Assembly (NCBI GenBank): GCA_036571765.1 | Contig: BROE01000024.1 | Coordinates: 1,993,272-2,057,271 of the forward strand | Direction: 5' to 3' | DNA from: Plecoglossus altivelis | Taxonomy: Eukaryota; Chordata; Actinopteri; Osmeriformes; Plecoglossidae | DNA length: 64,000 bases | Notes under the pieces: generated by a model | Seen by the model: only the letters and a program-made list of their open reading frames with translations | Database searches by the model: none | What the model was told of the DNA's origin: nothing | Shown here: in pieces, positions 1 to 12,480 of the stretch | Layout of the letters: every line of letters starts with the position of its first letter | Position numbering within the stretch: the first letter of the stretch is position 1 | Position numbers and translations under genes: made by a program

Positions 1-625
<625 letters not shown>

Positions 626-2073
626 CTAAAAAACAGCCGGAACAAGGAATACTAAACAGGAAGGTCGTGAGGAGCTGCAGGCGACCTGGACTCTCTGGAA
701 AAGGAACGAAGCGGTTCACTGCAAACGTCAACAAGGAGAGGATGGAGTCTAGGTTGAGAGACCTCTGCTGCAGATGGCAAAAGGAGTTCAGCGTGGTTCA
801 GTTGAACCCCAAACCCTTCCGAACCTTGTCCTTTTCTCGGCCACGGCCGGGGAGTGACTGAAGTCGTTAATGGCCTTGCGCATCGCCAAGCAGTTGAAAT
901 GAAGACAGCGAACGGGAAATAAATCTGATGGTTTAGGGAGGCCCATTAGATTAAATACAAAAGCTGTTTATCACATTATGTAGATTCTTTCTCTCTCAAA
1001 TACACACTGAACTAAGCGCAAAAGCAAACACGCATGCATCCATGCACACACAGTGGCTTAGCTATATATATTTTGACACACACTAGTTGGGCAGTGTTGA
1101 TTAGGTGGGTGTGGATGAATACATTTAGCTTCATGCCTTCTCCGATCGAGCGAAAACGCTGCGGATAGGAAGATTCTACGTAGATCTGATCGAGCGTCTT
1201 GCTTTTGATCAAGCAGATCCAATTTTGGTGGAATCTATTGCAATTGAAATCATCCTTATGTGAATGATAATGGCTTCTCCACTTGAATCCAATTTAAGGG
1301 CCTTAATAGCTTTATAATGTTCCCTTGCATGGCAAATTAACAGGCTCCAGCTTGCTCAAGAGACTAAGATTCTGCGCGTAGTCACTTTTAAGGGCGAATC
1401 TCTCCATTCCGTTCGGAGGAAAAAAAATCCTAGATGAGAGAATATGCCAGAGCCATGAAAATGTCAAGAAAAAATAGGTAAAAATAGGCAGTGATGAAAT
1501 GTGTTTATTAATATTATTCTGTAGGCTTCTGAGGTTTATTACACAGTACATATGGCATGCAAATATTGGCTTCACATATAAAACCAATGCAGCTAGACTG
1601 AATTAGATAATGAAATGAGAGAAGGAATTCCAGATTAGAAAAATGAAAGTCCTTTTGCGGTTTATTCCTATATTTTTTTTCTCCCCAGCGCGCAACACTT
1701 GGGCATACATGTTTATTAGCCGCACTTTCATCTGGGCGGACACCGAAATACCTGATCTAATCTATTTTATAAGGCTCGTCTCCTTCAAAATCAGCAGGTA
1801 AACAACCCGTCTTATCAGATGGCGGCTTGTACCATTCGTACGCGAACAAACACATTGACGTCGTCGGGTCAGTACTATTTGGTTGTTCGCATGATGTACA
1901 GTCACCACTCGGCAGGCTGTCTTTAAAAAAGACAGCAAAAAAAAAATAAAAACTTCTACTGCGTATGGAAAATAATGATGACGCGACAGACATCACGATG
2001 ACAGCTGAGACAATTAATCTCATTTCTTTGACTTGAGATGTGAGCGGGAGGTGCGAGACGAGGAGACCGTTAC
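626..2073 (-). other. dpyd: DPYD intron 4
   Basis: This is the shortest complete intron here, 1,448 bp, bounded by GTAACG and TTTTTTAG. It is AT-rich with no tandem repeat or recognisable element. Confidence 0.9.
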
Positions 2074-2161
2074 CCTGTTGGCGATGCTGGTGACGAAGGC
2101 CTTAATGTCCAGGTCGGTGGGACAGCTCTTCTGACAAGGCGCGTCGGCACATTTCAGACAC
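2074..2161 (-). CDS. dpyd: DPYD coding exon 4
   Basis: This 88-nt minus-strand exon has a TCTGCGCAG acceptor and an AGG/GTAACG donor. It starts with one base that completes Arg78 and then reads [20 protein letters not shown] followed by AFVTSIANR. The spacing Cys79, Cys82, Cys87 and Cys91 is the N-terminal iron-sulfur motif of dihydropyrimidine dehydrogenase, which passes electrons between the NADPH/FAD half and the FMN/pyrimidine half. Length and phase match human exon 4 (c.234-321). It splices in frame to exon 5 across an intron of only about 1.4 kb. No damage is seen. Confidence 0.97.
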
Positions 2162-2676
2162 CTGCGCAGACAAGCAGACACACTCAAAAACGGACACAAA
2201 ACAACTTAAAATAACCTCAAGTTATTCAAGACGTTGTGTCTATGAAACGATTACATAACATGTTGTATTAAATATGTATATAGATGTGATATCTATGAAT
2301 AACAGTCAGGGTATTGGACAGTATACAGAGATACAGTCGCCAAATATGTCGTGTGGGGTTTCACTGTAAACATACAGGTCAAAATATGATAGGAGAGCTC
2401 ATTATATCCTGCTGGGTGACAGTAGCTACTCTGCTGTTAAAAAGGAGCTGATCTGAGAGCAGATCAGAGAAGTTCTCTGTATTGGCAGCAGCGACAGGAC
2501 CGTTAGTGTTAAGGATTGGATGATTGTGGCAGGCCACGAATGGATGCTGCCATATTGGAAGGCAATAACACCAACACCAATTCTAAATGATAAATAGCAT
2601 GATTTGGGAGAGGAAAACCAATTAAATATTCATGCCCAGACAAAATGGATGTGCTGTCTTTGGCATCTGGTTGGAT

Positions 2677-2957
2677 TGTGTGTGTGTGTGTGTGTGGAAG
2701 GGGGGGGGGGTGCAGTTATGGTTTAGTGCTCAGTGCAAGAGAGTAACAGGCCCTTCCTTTTAACAGCTGTTTCCTAAAGAAGGGGGGATGAGGAGGAGGA
2801 AAAAACAGGAGAGGAGGAGAGCAAGTGGAGGAGGAGGGGGGAGGAGACTGGAGGAGGAGGAGGGATAAGACGAGTGGAGGCATGGGAGGGAGGATGTGGG
2901 AGGCAGAGTGGAGGAGGAGGAGGGAGAGGAGAGGAGAGGAGAGGAGGGGGGAGGGAC
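2677..2957. repeat. TG, G-run and GGA purine tract
   Basis: A (TG)10 run at 2677-2696 is followed by an 11-G run (2700-2710). A nearly pure purine GGA/GAGG tract follows at about 2777-2957. It produces a long spurious minus-strand frame. Confidence 0.9.
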
Positions 2958-3039
2958 AGGGCTGCTAATGAGCTGTAAGAGGTGTGAGGCGTAATGAATG
3001 AAGTGAATCTTGTTGTTCGCAAGATGAATAGACAGGGAG

Positions 3040-3188
3040 CAGAGCGTGGGAGAGAACGAGAGACAGGGAGATCCAGGCAGAGGTGCAGGGAGACAGGTGT
3101 GGAAAGAGAGAGATGCACAGAGAGAGAGAGAGAGACAGAGAGACAGAGAGACAGAGAGAGAGAGAGAGATGCACAGAGAGAGAGAGAC

Positions 3189-3230
<42 letters not shown>

Positions 3231-3360
3231 ACAAAGACAGAAACCATTGGATAAATGGAAGGAATCAAGAAGACTAGTCTAAGAAACATGGGAACAAAAA
3301 AGGAGGTGAGGGAGAGACAGAGGTAGACACAGAGAGAGAGAGAGACAGAAAGAAAAGAGT
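3040..3360. repeat. GA/CAGAGA-rich low-complexity tract
   Basis: The tract is built from GAGAGA, ACAGAGAG and GATGCACAGAGA segments. The core is 3101-3231, with a short echo at 3329-3360. Confidence 0.9.
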
Positions 3361-3947
3361 GACGCGACCCCCCCTCCCCCTTTATAGGTCCTCTCCAGCT
3401 GGACACCTATAATAATCACATCTCTCTATTCTCTGGACTCAGAGCAGACCAAAGACCACTAGGCCTCCATTAATACCACTTAGCATCCTGACAGAGGGGT
3501 AATTACTGGGGAGGGGGGAGAGGGGGGGCAGTAGCCAGGTAGATGGACAAGCCCGCACCCCACAGCCTCCTGTCTCTCCCACTAGTATTGTTTTAATGAA
3601 AATTTTAAAAAAAACTTAGCAGCTGATCACCAGCTGACATTAGCTGTCGACCCCCATTTTTATATCAGCCATAAATTATCTTTGGGCTCTGTAGAGCGAT
3701 GAATATTGCAACAGTGCGTCTTGAGAAGAGCTGGAATGGCAGGACACACACTCATACGTACGCACACATGCACGCTTCCATACAATGAAAACAAAATATA
3801 CACTATGCTTTTGTGATTTCTGACCAGGTCGAAAATTTGCGGGCGTATTAATAAACATGAGATCAGCTAGATAGAAACATCTGTGTCTCAGTAAGGGCAC
3901 CTTACTTGGCAGTCACCCTGTACGCTCAGAAACAATATTATGGAAGA

Positions 3948-3950
<3 letters not shown>

Positions 3951-3998
<48 letters not shown>
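3951..3998. repeat. (AG)24 microsatellite
   Basis: This is an uninterrupted AG dinucleotide run of 48 bases. Confidence 0.97.
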
Positions 3999-4004
<6 letters not shown>

Positions 4005-4097
4005 AATGAAACAGCATCCAAAATCATAGAATAACCTTTTTCCTCTCTGTGTCAGAGACAAAGCACGGAGAGCTGTCCGTGGAGAAGAATCTTATTG

Positions 4098-4104
<7 letters not shown>

Positions 4105-4137
<33 letters not shown>
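4105..4137. repeat. (CT)16 microsatellite
   Basis: This is an uninterrupted CT run, opposite in strand sense to the AG run 110 bases earlier. Confidence 0.95.
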
Positions 4138-4140
<3 letters not shown>

Positions 4141-5523
4141 TGTTCCTCCTCCTCCCCAGCTAGCATTAAAGAGGCAGGCAGCTCCAGACACATTTTAGGC
4201 CCTCATCTATCTCCCGTGGCCAGCAGCCCTAGCGCTTAGCAAATGTCAACAGAAAATAATGCACACACAAAGGCAATCTTATTTGTTCAAGAATCGCTCT
4301 AGGTCACAGCAATTCACCAGGGCACACACGGAGACACAGCTTTCCACAGAGCCCTGCTCTCACCCACTCTCCCCTATATCTCCCATCCCCCCTTCCCCCT
4401 TCCTCTCTCTCTCTCTCTGAAGTCTCCCTCTCCCGTCTGTTCAGGCGCACTTGTTATTGTGCGCCACAAACAAGTGCACTGTTGCGAGGGCACAGCGCAG
4501 GTGTGTTCTTCGCGTGCGCAAGTCTCCCTCGTTTTTCGCGCAAATGCTCCCCCCCCCGCCTTCCTCTCGGCTCCCTCTCTCTTTCCCTTTCCCCGCCACC
4601 CCCCTCCCCCGCCCCCAAATAAATAAATAAAAGACAAAACAAAACAATAAACAACCTCTTGGTATTTCTGAGAGCCTACCAGGTGCTGATTAGCTTGTGA
4701 GCATTAGCTTGTTCTCATCCAGCTCTGTGTCGCTCGTCTAATAACCGTGAATGCCTTGACGAGTGTCCTCCTCTGCATTCCGTAGCCTCAACGTGCACCA
4801 GGTAGAGCTAATCTGCTAATTCATTGTTTCTATTATTACCATGCCAAATGAGCTAGCAATGAAGGAAGAGGAATTCAATAATGCAGAGGGACCTGTGAGG
4901 ATTTTTAATTTCGATGATTGCCTGCCTGCCGCACACACTACCCCCCCCCCCCCCGCACATAGCCACACTCCTTCCCACCAAGCTTTTATTATTTTGTCAA
5001 GGAACCTTCCGCTGCTCATCATTCTTCGTGAAATGAGTTGTTTTTCAGTCCACAGTCCTGGAATTAAGGACTAAATAACATAGTGGGGGGAAAAAGATCT
5101 GTTTTTGTTCTTTGCGTGACTTGACGACCCTCAGTCCAACTTCATCATCGTTGTGTGAAATGCGTTTGCTGTCTGATCAGTAAAGCTTAATGTGCAGTTA
5201 TAGGATGCATTGCATGTATCTGTTTTCAGTTGGGGCTTTCAGCACCATGGACAGCACCCATTCCAGTCACTAAAGCAATTTTGAATCAGCGAGCCAGACG
5301 TTAGCCAACTGCTACCTGACTCGGATGTGGAACCAAGTCGTCTGAGCTGGAGCAGGTGGAGACATGACAATGTATGATGCGGTTTGATAATAAGCCTGTC
5401 AGGCAGGATGTGAGGTAGCAGGCGTGTCCGGCGCCAGAGCAGAGCCAGGTGGGGCGGGGTCAGTCCGGGGGTGCGGCGCTGCGCCGAGTTGCCATGGCGT
5501 CCGTTAAAGCTGACATGCTGAGG

Positions 5524-5688
5524 TCTGACAGGGCAGGTCTAACAGCTGTACACAGATGTATCACAGAGGGGGAGGGGGGAGGTGGGAGGAGGGGGCAAAG
5601 GAGAGGAGGGGGAGGAAGGCAGGAGGGGAGAAGAGGGGAGGATGGGGTCTGACAGAACAGGTCTAACAGCTGTACACAGATGCATCAC
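5524..5688. repeat. 41-bp duplication around a purine tract
   Basis: TCTGACAGGGCAGGTCTAAC and the following 21 bases at 5524-5564 recur with three differences at 5648-5688. The copies are 124 bases apart and flank a GGGGA-rich purine tract. Confidence 0.85.
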
Positions 5689-6370
5689 CGGGAGAGTGTA
5701 GGGGAGATGGGCGGAGGAGGAGGCGTGAGGGAAGAAGAGAGAGGAGGAGGACATCTGGCAAAAGAGGTACACCTGCACCCCCCCCCAAACCAAACCCATG
5801 TTCCATAGTCAAACAACAGCTTTGTATCTACCGCAAAAACAGGATCACATATGAACATATCCCCTCTGAGGATTTAAGCTTCCTTTTAAGGTGATGGGAA
5901 TATTCAGGCCCATAAGTCCTTCGGTGACTTCAGTGAGAAAGAGGCACATCAACTGTCTTCCATCGTTTGCACGCCCCTGCATGCAAAGAGAGAGCCAAGG
6001 GGCTGAGGCATGGTGGGACTTCCTGACACGGAATGGCAGACCCAGCTCCGATGGCACATTTACCCAGCTAAACTGTTGAAACCGAGAGTTTAAATGGAGG
6101 CAGAGGGGGAGTCATGGTAACAGTTGAAGCAGAGAGCATGGTGGGAAGCTGTCAAGCTAGACAGGTAGGGGTTATAACGAACAGGCCGCTTTTACACATT
6201 CACCTGTCATCTTAATTGCTTTAACTGTCAAACTTATAGACCAATTAAACCAGGGCCTTTAGGCTCAGGTGAAAGGGGGTGGGGGGTTGGAAGTGGATTG
6301 TACTTCATATTCAATTCGACCATTCAAATATTTAAAATCAAACAGCAACTGAAAAGTGACATCAATTATC

Positions 6371-6372
6371 TA

Positions 6373-6442
<70 letters not shown>
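6371..6442. repeat. (TA)n microsatellite
   Basis: A TATC lead-in is followed by an uninterrupted TA run to about 6435, then GTATATAA. It is a self-complementary tract able to form a cruciform. Confidence 0.97.
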
Positions 6443-8509
6443 ATAACACACATTAGTGATTTGCAATTAGTTTGGGGGGAAACGAGGGAGATGAAAGAGA
6501 GGATCTACTGTTACAAAGCCAAAACCGGCCACAGAACAAGACGTGAATCACCTCTCCTCCCGCCACGCTTCTATCGATCGAACGCTAAAAATGAAGGCTC
6601 ACATCTTCACCAACCCAAATATATTCAGTGGCAAATGACAGTGCATTCGATAAAAAAGTAACAGGCTAATTGTCACGTTTGACACTCTCACACAGACACA
6701 GCTAAAAGCACTTTGCCGAAATGGGTGTTGTGGCATGTTTAATGTGACTCTGTTTTCTCCTGAATAGGACTGCAAGGGATTCGATGCCTTTTTTTCCTCC
6801 TGGCAATCACCGCTGTAAACTGTAGGGGCCGGCAGAGAGCAACTTCACACCAACACACACTCACACACACACTTTTCTGTCTGCTATAATCCCTTCCAAT
6901 CCTACAATTACTGTAGCAGGCCCAGGACTGACCTCGGTTGAGCCTCAACATCGTGTCGGAATCCTGGAGCGCAGCAGTGTTGCTAGCGGAGCTAATGAGC
7001 TAAGGTAATGGATAGGACGCCTTAGCTAACCTGACGCGGACCTAGGCAGTGACCCTCGCTCGCGTAGTCCTTTTCGGTTCAGTTGATAAGAAGAATAGAT
7101 TGAGGGGAGCCATCTTGCTAAACCCAACACCCCCTGGGCTGGCAGCCGACACAAAGCGCCTGACAAACAGCGGCACGTTCGCTACCGTTCCCATTTGCGC
7201 CATTGTTGGCTTGTTCAGGAGGCAAGCGCTTACCTATCCCGCTGAATGATCCAGGGAGAGAAAATCTCTGTCGCTTGTTCTTGAAATCGATGCTCGGCCG
7301 GTGCGTCACCCTACCTGCGTGTCTCAGAGGATGCCGATCATTTGGCTAGGCAGAGTCACGTCACGGAAGGACCTGTGGGCGATCGCAGTGAAAGAGGGCG
7401 CCAAAAAGGTCCCGCGTTTGTCTTTAAAGCATTCCATCGTTTCTTTCTTGCCATCTTAAGTGCTTACATACCGGAGGGTAAAATTGAGAGTGTGACATTA
7501 CACAGACGTTGAAAGAACCATTTAAATATGAACGAAGCGCCTCCTTGGTTATTACGGCTGAAAACAAGGCAGAAACAAACGAAACCGTGAGCATTTTCAG
7601 CTTGGACTATCATTTGACAAGATAATGGTAACGATCACCACAGCTACACCACTGAATAGGCCTTTCAAATTTCATAAAAATACTCCCTGCGGGAGAAGCA
7701 ATCCCAGAATGGAATCAATCGGAAAATGGCCGCCGAAAAGAATGGCCCTAATCTAAAAGGGATTCTGCGAAGCAGAATTCAATACATACGCAGAACGAAC
7801 TGTACAGACCTGCACGCAGACAGACGCGCAACACGCATATCTATGCGATTAAATATGCGACACGCAGCTGTGCATCTCTAAACGCCAGATCGAGAGAAAG
7901 ATTCCATTTGCCCTTCTCTATAGCTAACCTTGATGTTCACGTTGCTTGATAAGACTACAAAAGAGAGGGGGAGGGGGAGAGAAGGGTTCTTGTCTTCGAC
8001 ATAGGGGGCGATCCACGTCCTGCCGAAAAGTTGGCAAACAACCATTGAAATTCCCGTGGCCGGGGCGGAGGGAGCGAGCTGCTGCGCTCGCGCATGCTTT
8101 TGGGCGAGTTCATCACTCACGTCAGAGGAGACGCGATAGGAGGCAGAGACAGACAGGAGGAAGTGTGCAATAAAAGCAAATCAAAAGAAAGAGCGATGGG
8201 CACCGGGGAACGCTGGGCGCTGACTCACACACACACACACACTCACGCACGGGCATGCATTCATTTAAAGGCAATGACAGCCATCCTTCAGAAAACCAGA
8301 CGACCACCTCATGTGGCTGCCTTGTTCTCCTTATAGTGACTGTGTGTGTGCGTGTGTGGTGCGGAGGGTGTCTGGCGTGTGAATAGTGAATGTGTAGCGT
8401 CCCTCAGTGTGTGAGTAGGGGCATGCCATGGCATTCATTAGCCTTCCTCTCGCCAGTTAGCGGAAACCTTTGGCTCTGATCTTCACTTTGACCTATGGAC
8501 CTTTGACAC

Positions 8510-8840
8510 GATGCACACACACACAGACACACACACACACACCTGCACACATGGAAGTTTGTTTCACCATCCTAGTAGGGACTGACAGTTCACTCCCATT
8601 CAAAATGGAGTTGTAGAGTGTAACCCTGTGTAACCCTGACCTCAATCCTTAATGCAACCCTAACCCAAATTCTAACCTAGACTCTAAACCCCTTAAAACC
8701 TAAAGAAAGCACTTGAAGTTGATGTCTCCAAATGTCCCCATGAACATTTCCCCACAAGGTCAATTTTTTGTCTTATTTCACTCTCCTTGTGGGGACTTCT
8801 CACAAGCTTACACACTCACTGATACACACACTTAAAACAT
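8510..8840. mobile_element. Diverged fish CCCTAA-type interspersed repeat
   Basis: A CA-repeat end (8512-8545) is followed by sequence reading AGTAGGGACTGAC. A run of CCCTAACC-like words (8625-8700) comes next, then TGTCCCCATGAACATTTCC, CTTGTGGGGACTTC and a second ACACACTC end. This arrangement is the interspersed non-coding repeat I know from many teleost genomes. I cannot name its family. It is diverged and has no coding capacity. Confidence 0.5.
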
Positions 8841-9274
8841 TAGGACATCCGTTTCCCAGGTGGCTATGTACTGCAGCGTGTGCAGAGGATGTTTGTCCGG
8901 TTCCCAGTTTAAGCTGCTTGGTATCCAGGAGTGAGGGAGAGAGGAGGAACCCAGACAGGCAGCCCAGAGTTGAGCCCAGGTGACACGGTGGAATGGGAAC
9001 GACGAGGACGAGAGAACACAGCAAAGGAACACACTGCTTCTGCCTCCTGGCTTCTCTTACGCCATGTCTCCGCCATGCTGTAAGAACCGTAGGCTTCGTT
9101 AGCACGCTTCAAACCCCCCCCCCCCCCCCCCTGCCGGTTTTCGTTGACGCGTTTATCTTGTTGTCTTGTCCCAGTTCACACGACGAGGTGTCTGTGTCTT
9201 ACGAGCCTCGGCGTGATCCCCGCCACCTCTCTCTCTCATTCTCTTCCTCTTCGTTCTCTTACACCCGCCACCTC

Positions 9275-9960
9275 TCTCACTATTGGTCTCAAACCAACTC
9301 AATGTCTCTCTCTCTCTTCCTCATCTTTCTCTAACTGCCCCCCCTCTCTTCTTTTTGTCTGACTTCCCCTCCCTCTCTGGCTCTTCCTCTTCTTTCCCTA
9401 ACTCCCTCCCTTCTCCCTCCCTCTCACTCTCTCTCTATTGGTCTCACACCAACTCACTCTGTCTCTCTCTCTCTTCCTCTTATTTCCCTAACTCCCTCCC
9501 TCCTCCCTCCCTCTCACTCTCTCTCTATTGGTCTCACACCAACTCACTCTGTCTCTCTCTCTTCCTCTTCTTTCCCTAACTCCCTCCCTCCTCCCTCCCT
9601 CTCACTCTCTCTCTATTGGTCTCACACCAACTCACTCTGACTCTCTCTTTTCCTCTTATTTCCCTAACTCCCTCCCTCCTCCCTCCCTCTCACTCTCTCT
9701 CTATTGGTCTCACACCAACTCACTCTGTCTCTCTCTTTTCCTCTTATTTCCCTAACTCCCTCCCTTCTCCCTCCCTCTCACTCTCTCTCTATTGGTCTCA
9801 CACCAACTCACTCTGTCTCTCTCTCTTCCTCTTCTTTCTCTAACTCCCTCCCCCCTTTCTTCTTTTTTGTCTGACTCCCCCCTCCCTCTCTCTTTCTCTC
9901 TATTGATCTTACACTAATTTACTCTGTCTCTCTCTCTCGTCCTCTTCTTTCTCTAACTCC
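9275..9960. repeat. 88-bp pyrimidine minisatellite, about 7 units
   Basis: The anchor TATTGGTCTCA recurs at 9281, 9436, 9526, 9614, 9702 and 9790, with a diverged TATTGATCTTA at 9901. Three successive intervals are exactly 88 bases and one is 90. Each unit also contains CCCTAACTCCCTCC and runs of CTCTC. The + strand is almost pure pyrimidine between anchors. It is not a CRISPR array, because the units are joined without unique spacers. Confidence 0.92.
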
Positions 9961-10782
9961 ACCCCCCCCTCTCCAAAGTGAGGTCAGCTAGCCCCAAATG
10001 AAGTCACTCAGCAGACGCCAGAAGACCATTTATGTTTTACCACCCCGATCGGCGCCGGTGTCTCTGTTATTGCTGTGATTTATGCTCCTGCACTTTCCGC
10101 CCGGGCGAAAGGTTTATTAGGAATGCGTCCGAAATTTCCCGCCGCTCATTTGCACCGCGTACAGGTGGCGTCGACCACCTCACCTTGTTAACTCGGTCAA
10201 TTAAAGCCCTGTCATACGCTTCCGTCCAGGTTATTACAGGCTGGACAGCCTTAATCAACTACCAATGAGAACGGCAAACCCTCGTCCTCTCCTCCACGTG
10301 GATGATGTAGCTTGCAGGCTGCAGCAAGAGGCGGAACTGTTTTCACCCCTTGCCAGGGATAGGGCTTTTTAAGGGTAAATAAAGACAAATTCTAAGTGCA
10401 ATATTACATCAAAAATGAGACAAGCAGGTCTTTGCAATTCATCTTCCCTGCCAGCCAGACCTACAGGCCCGTGAGGGAACGTCAAGAAGGCTGGGGTGTC
10501 CTCTGATGCCACTGTACACTGCCGGCTGATGAACAAATCCCCCACTTTAGATTCAGTTAGGCTCACACCAGTATATCTGTAGGCCACAGCATGATTAATG
10601 CTGCCTACACCGCCTCCAAATGACACCCGTCAGCCAACGTCCAATTAAAAAGCAAGCGTGAGCAAGGTGATATCGTTGGAACTCAATTGTGATTATCTGG
10701 AAGGGAAACTGCGTTGTGTCACGTCGACGGGCAGTATCGAGTCGCAACGCAGTCCATTTGCTCCCCTTTCCTCTTCTTCCCT

Positions 10783-11235
10783 CGCCTCTGCTCATTTCCG
10801 CTCGTCTCCTTTCCTCTCCTCTCGTCTCCTTTCCTCGCCTCTGCTCATGTCCGCTAGTCTCCATTCCTCTCCTCTCGTCTCCTTTCCTCGCCTCTGATCA
10901 TGTCCCCTCGTCTCCTTTCCTCTCCTCTCCTTTCCTCGCCTCTGCTCATGTCCGCTCGTCTCCTTTCCTCTTCTCTCGTCTCCTTTCCTCGCCTCTGCTC
11001 ATGTCCGCTCGTCTCCTTTCCTCTCCTCTCCTCGCCTCTGCTCATGTCCGCTCGTCTCCTTTCCTCTCCTCTCGTCTCCTTTCCTTGCGTCTGCTCATGT
11101 CCGCTCGTCTCCTTTCCTCTCCTCTTGTCTCCTTTCCTCGCCTCTGCTCATGTCCGCTCGTCTCCTTTCCTCTCCTCTCGTCTCCTTTCCTCGCTTCTGA
11201 TCATGTCCGCTCGGCTCCTTTCCTCTCATCTCGTC
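10783..11235. repeat. 53-bp pyrimidine minisatellite, about 9 units
   Basis: The word TCATGTCCGCTCG (with variants) starts at 10792, 10845, 10898, 10946, 10999, 11042, 11095, 11148 and 11201. Six of the eight intervals are exactly 53 bases; the others are 48 and 43, consistent with loss of one or two 5-base TCCTC blocks. Units also contain CGTCTCCTTTCCTC. Confidence 0.95.
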
Positions 11236-11473
11236 TTTCCTCTCCTCTCGTCTTTCCTCTCCTCTCATTTCCTCTCATTCCCTTTCCTTCCCTTTCATTT
11301 TCTCTCCTCTCCTATCGTCTCCTCCCGGTGTCATCCATTAGATGGAGGCCCGGTCGTTCTGCTTTCATGTCGCTACATTATTAGCTTTTACAGAAACCTG
11401 GATGTTTCATCAAATTGTGTAGCCGGTCACAGCGGGGACCCTTGAGGGAGGAATCTCTGTCAGCTGATCTCAG

Positions 11474-11800
11474 TTGTGGGAGAAGGAGAGGAGGAGAATA
11501 GGGGAGGGGGGGCAGAAAGAGTGGAGAAGAAGGGGAGGGGGAGGAGAAGAGGGGAGGAGCAGACAAGGAGATAAGAGGAGGGGAGGAGGAGAAGAGGGGG
11601 GGACACAAGGAGTGGAGGAGAAGAAGGGAGGGGGAGGAGAAGAGGAGAGGAGGAGAAGGGGAGGGGGGAGGAGAAGAGGGGAGGAGAAGACGAGGAGATA
11701 AGAGGAGGGGAGGAGGAGAAGAGGGGGGGAGGACAGGAGGAGAGGAGGTGAGGAGGAGAAGAGGGGGGAGGAGAAGAGGTGAGGAGAAAAGGGAGAAAGG
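11474..11800. repeat. GGAGGA/GAAGAGG purine tract
   Basis: The + strand is almost pure purine, with an internal higher-order copy: GATAAGAGGAGGGGAGGAGG recurs 127 bases apart (the ATAAG words are at 11571 and 11698). It follows the pyrimidine minisatellite, so strand asymmetry flips at about 11.4 kb. Confidence 0.9.
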
Positions 11801-11849
11801 AGAGTTCTGCCCCAGTGAGAGGACCCTTTTAATCCTCTCCGGGCAGAAG

Positions 11850-11940
11850 AAAGAATGATGGAAGGAAAGAAGGAAGGAATGAAGGAAGGAAGTAAGGAAT
11901 GAAAGAAAGAAGAAAGAGGGATAAAAAAGAAAGAGCGATG
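11850..11940. repeat. GAAGGAAGGAAT/GAAAGAAAG tract
   Basis: This is a degenerate GGAA/GAAA tetranucleotide repeat immediately after the GGA tract. Confidence 0.85.
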
Positions 11941-12044
11941 AAGGAGAGCACAGATAGAACAAAGACCGTGGAAATGAGAAGGAAAAGAGAAAGAGAGAGA
12001 ATAGTGCGAGAACGATAATCCCGACTATTGGTTCTGCCAATTAG

Positions 12045-12480
12045 TACATTCTAGACAGTTGTTAATTCTGGCAAATAACCGGCAATGCATCGTAAAGGGA
12101 ATTCAATTAATTGCTATTTTGATTATGTTTGTGTCTCCCTGATGAAGTATTTATCTCTGAGCTGTTTCAATTTCTCCTGGAATTATGTTCATTTACATGG
12201 AACTCCTCCTAATCCTATTCTATCTGGTTTTAATGAAGTTAAGCAGATTAACTGAGATCCTCTCTTGCAGTCTTTCGATGTGCCGCACTTGCAAGACACG
12301 GTATTCCAGAACGTCTGTCACAGATACTAGGAGAGGAACTCGCAAACTGTAATCAAAAAACAGGCTTCACAGAAGCGACCGACACATCGGCGCACAACGA
12401 GGAAAAAAAACACTCAGGCGACCAAAGGCCTCGTTTTGGCTGCGACCGAGGTTCTGATAGAATATGGAGTGGTTATTGTG
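12045..12480. other. AT-rich repeat-poor block in intron 3
   Basis: It contains homeodomain-like cores (CAATTAATTG at 12103-12112, TTTTAATGAAG) and no tandem repeat. The texture is that of a candidate conserved non-coding element; this is inference only. Confidence 0.3.

Noticed and set aside
2774..3406. 210-codon minus-strand frame
   Set aside because: It is a translation of GA/GGA simple repeats (runs of Ser-Leu and Pro), with no domain.
8625..8700. Telomere-like CCCTAA words
   Set aside because: They are degenerate and part of a dispersed fish repeat, not an interstitial telomeric array.
9275..11235. Regular direct repeats resembling a CRISPR array
   Set aside because: Units are contiguous without unique spacers, strongly pyrimidine-biased, and lie in a vertebrate intron.
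11381..12040. 219-codon minus-strand frame
   Set aside because: Low-complexity Pro/Ser/Leu translation of the purine tract.
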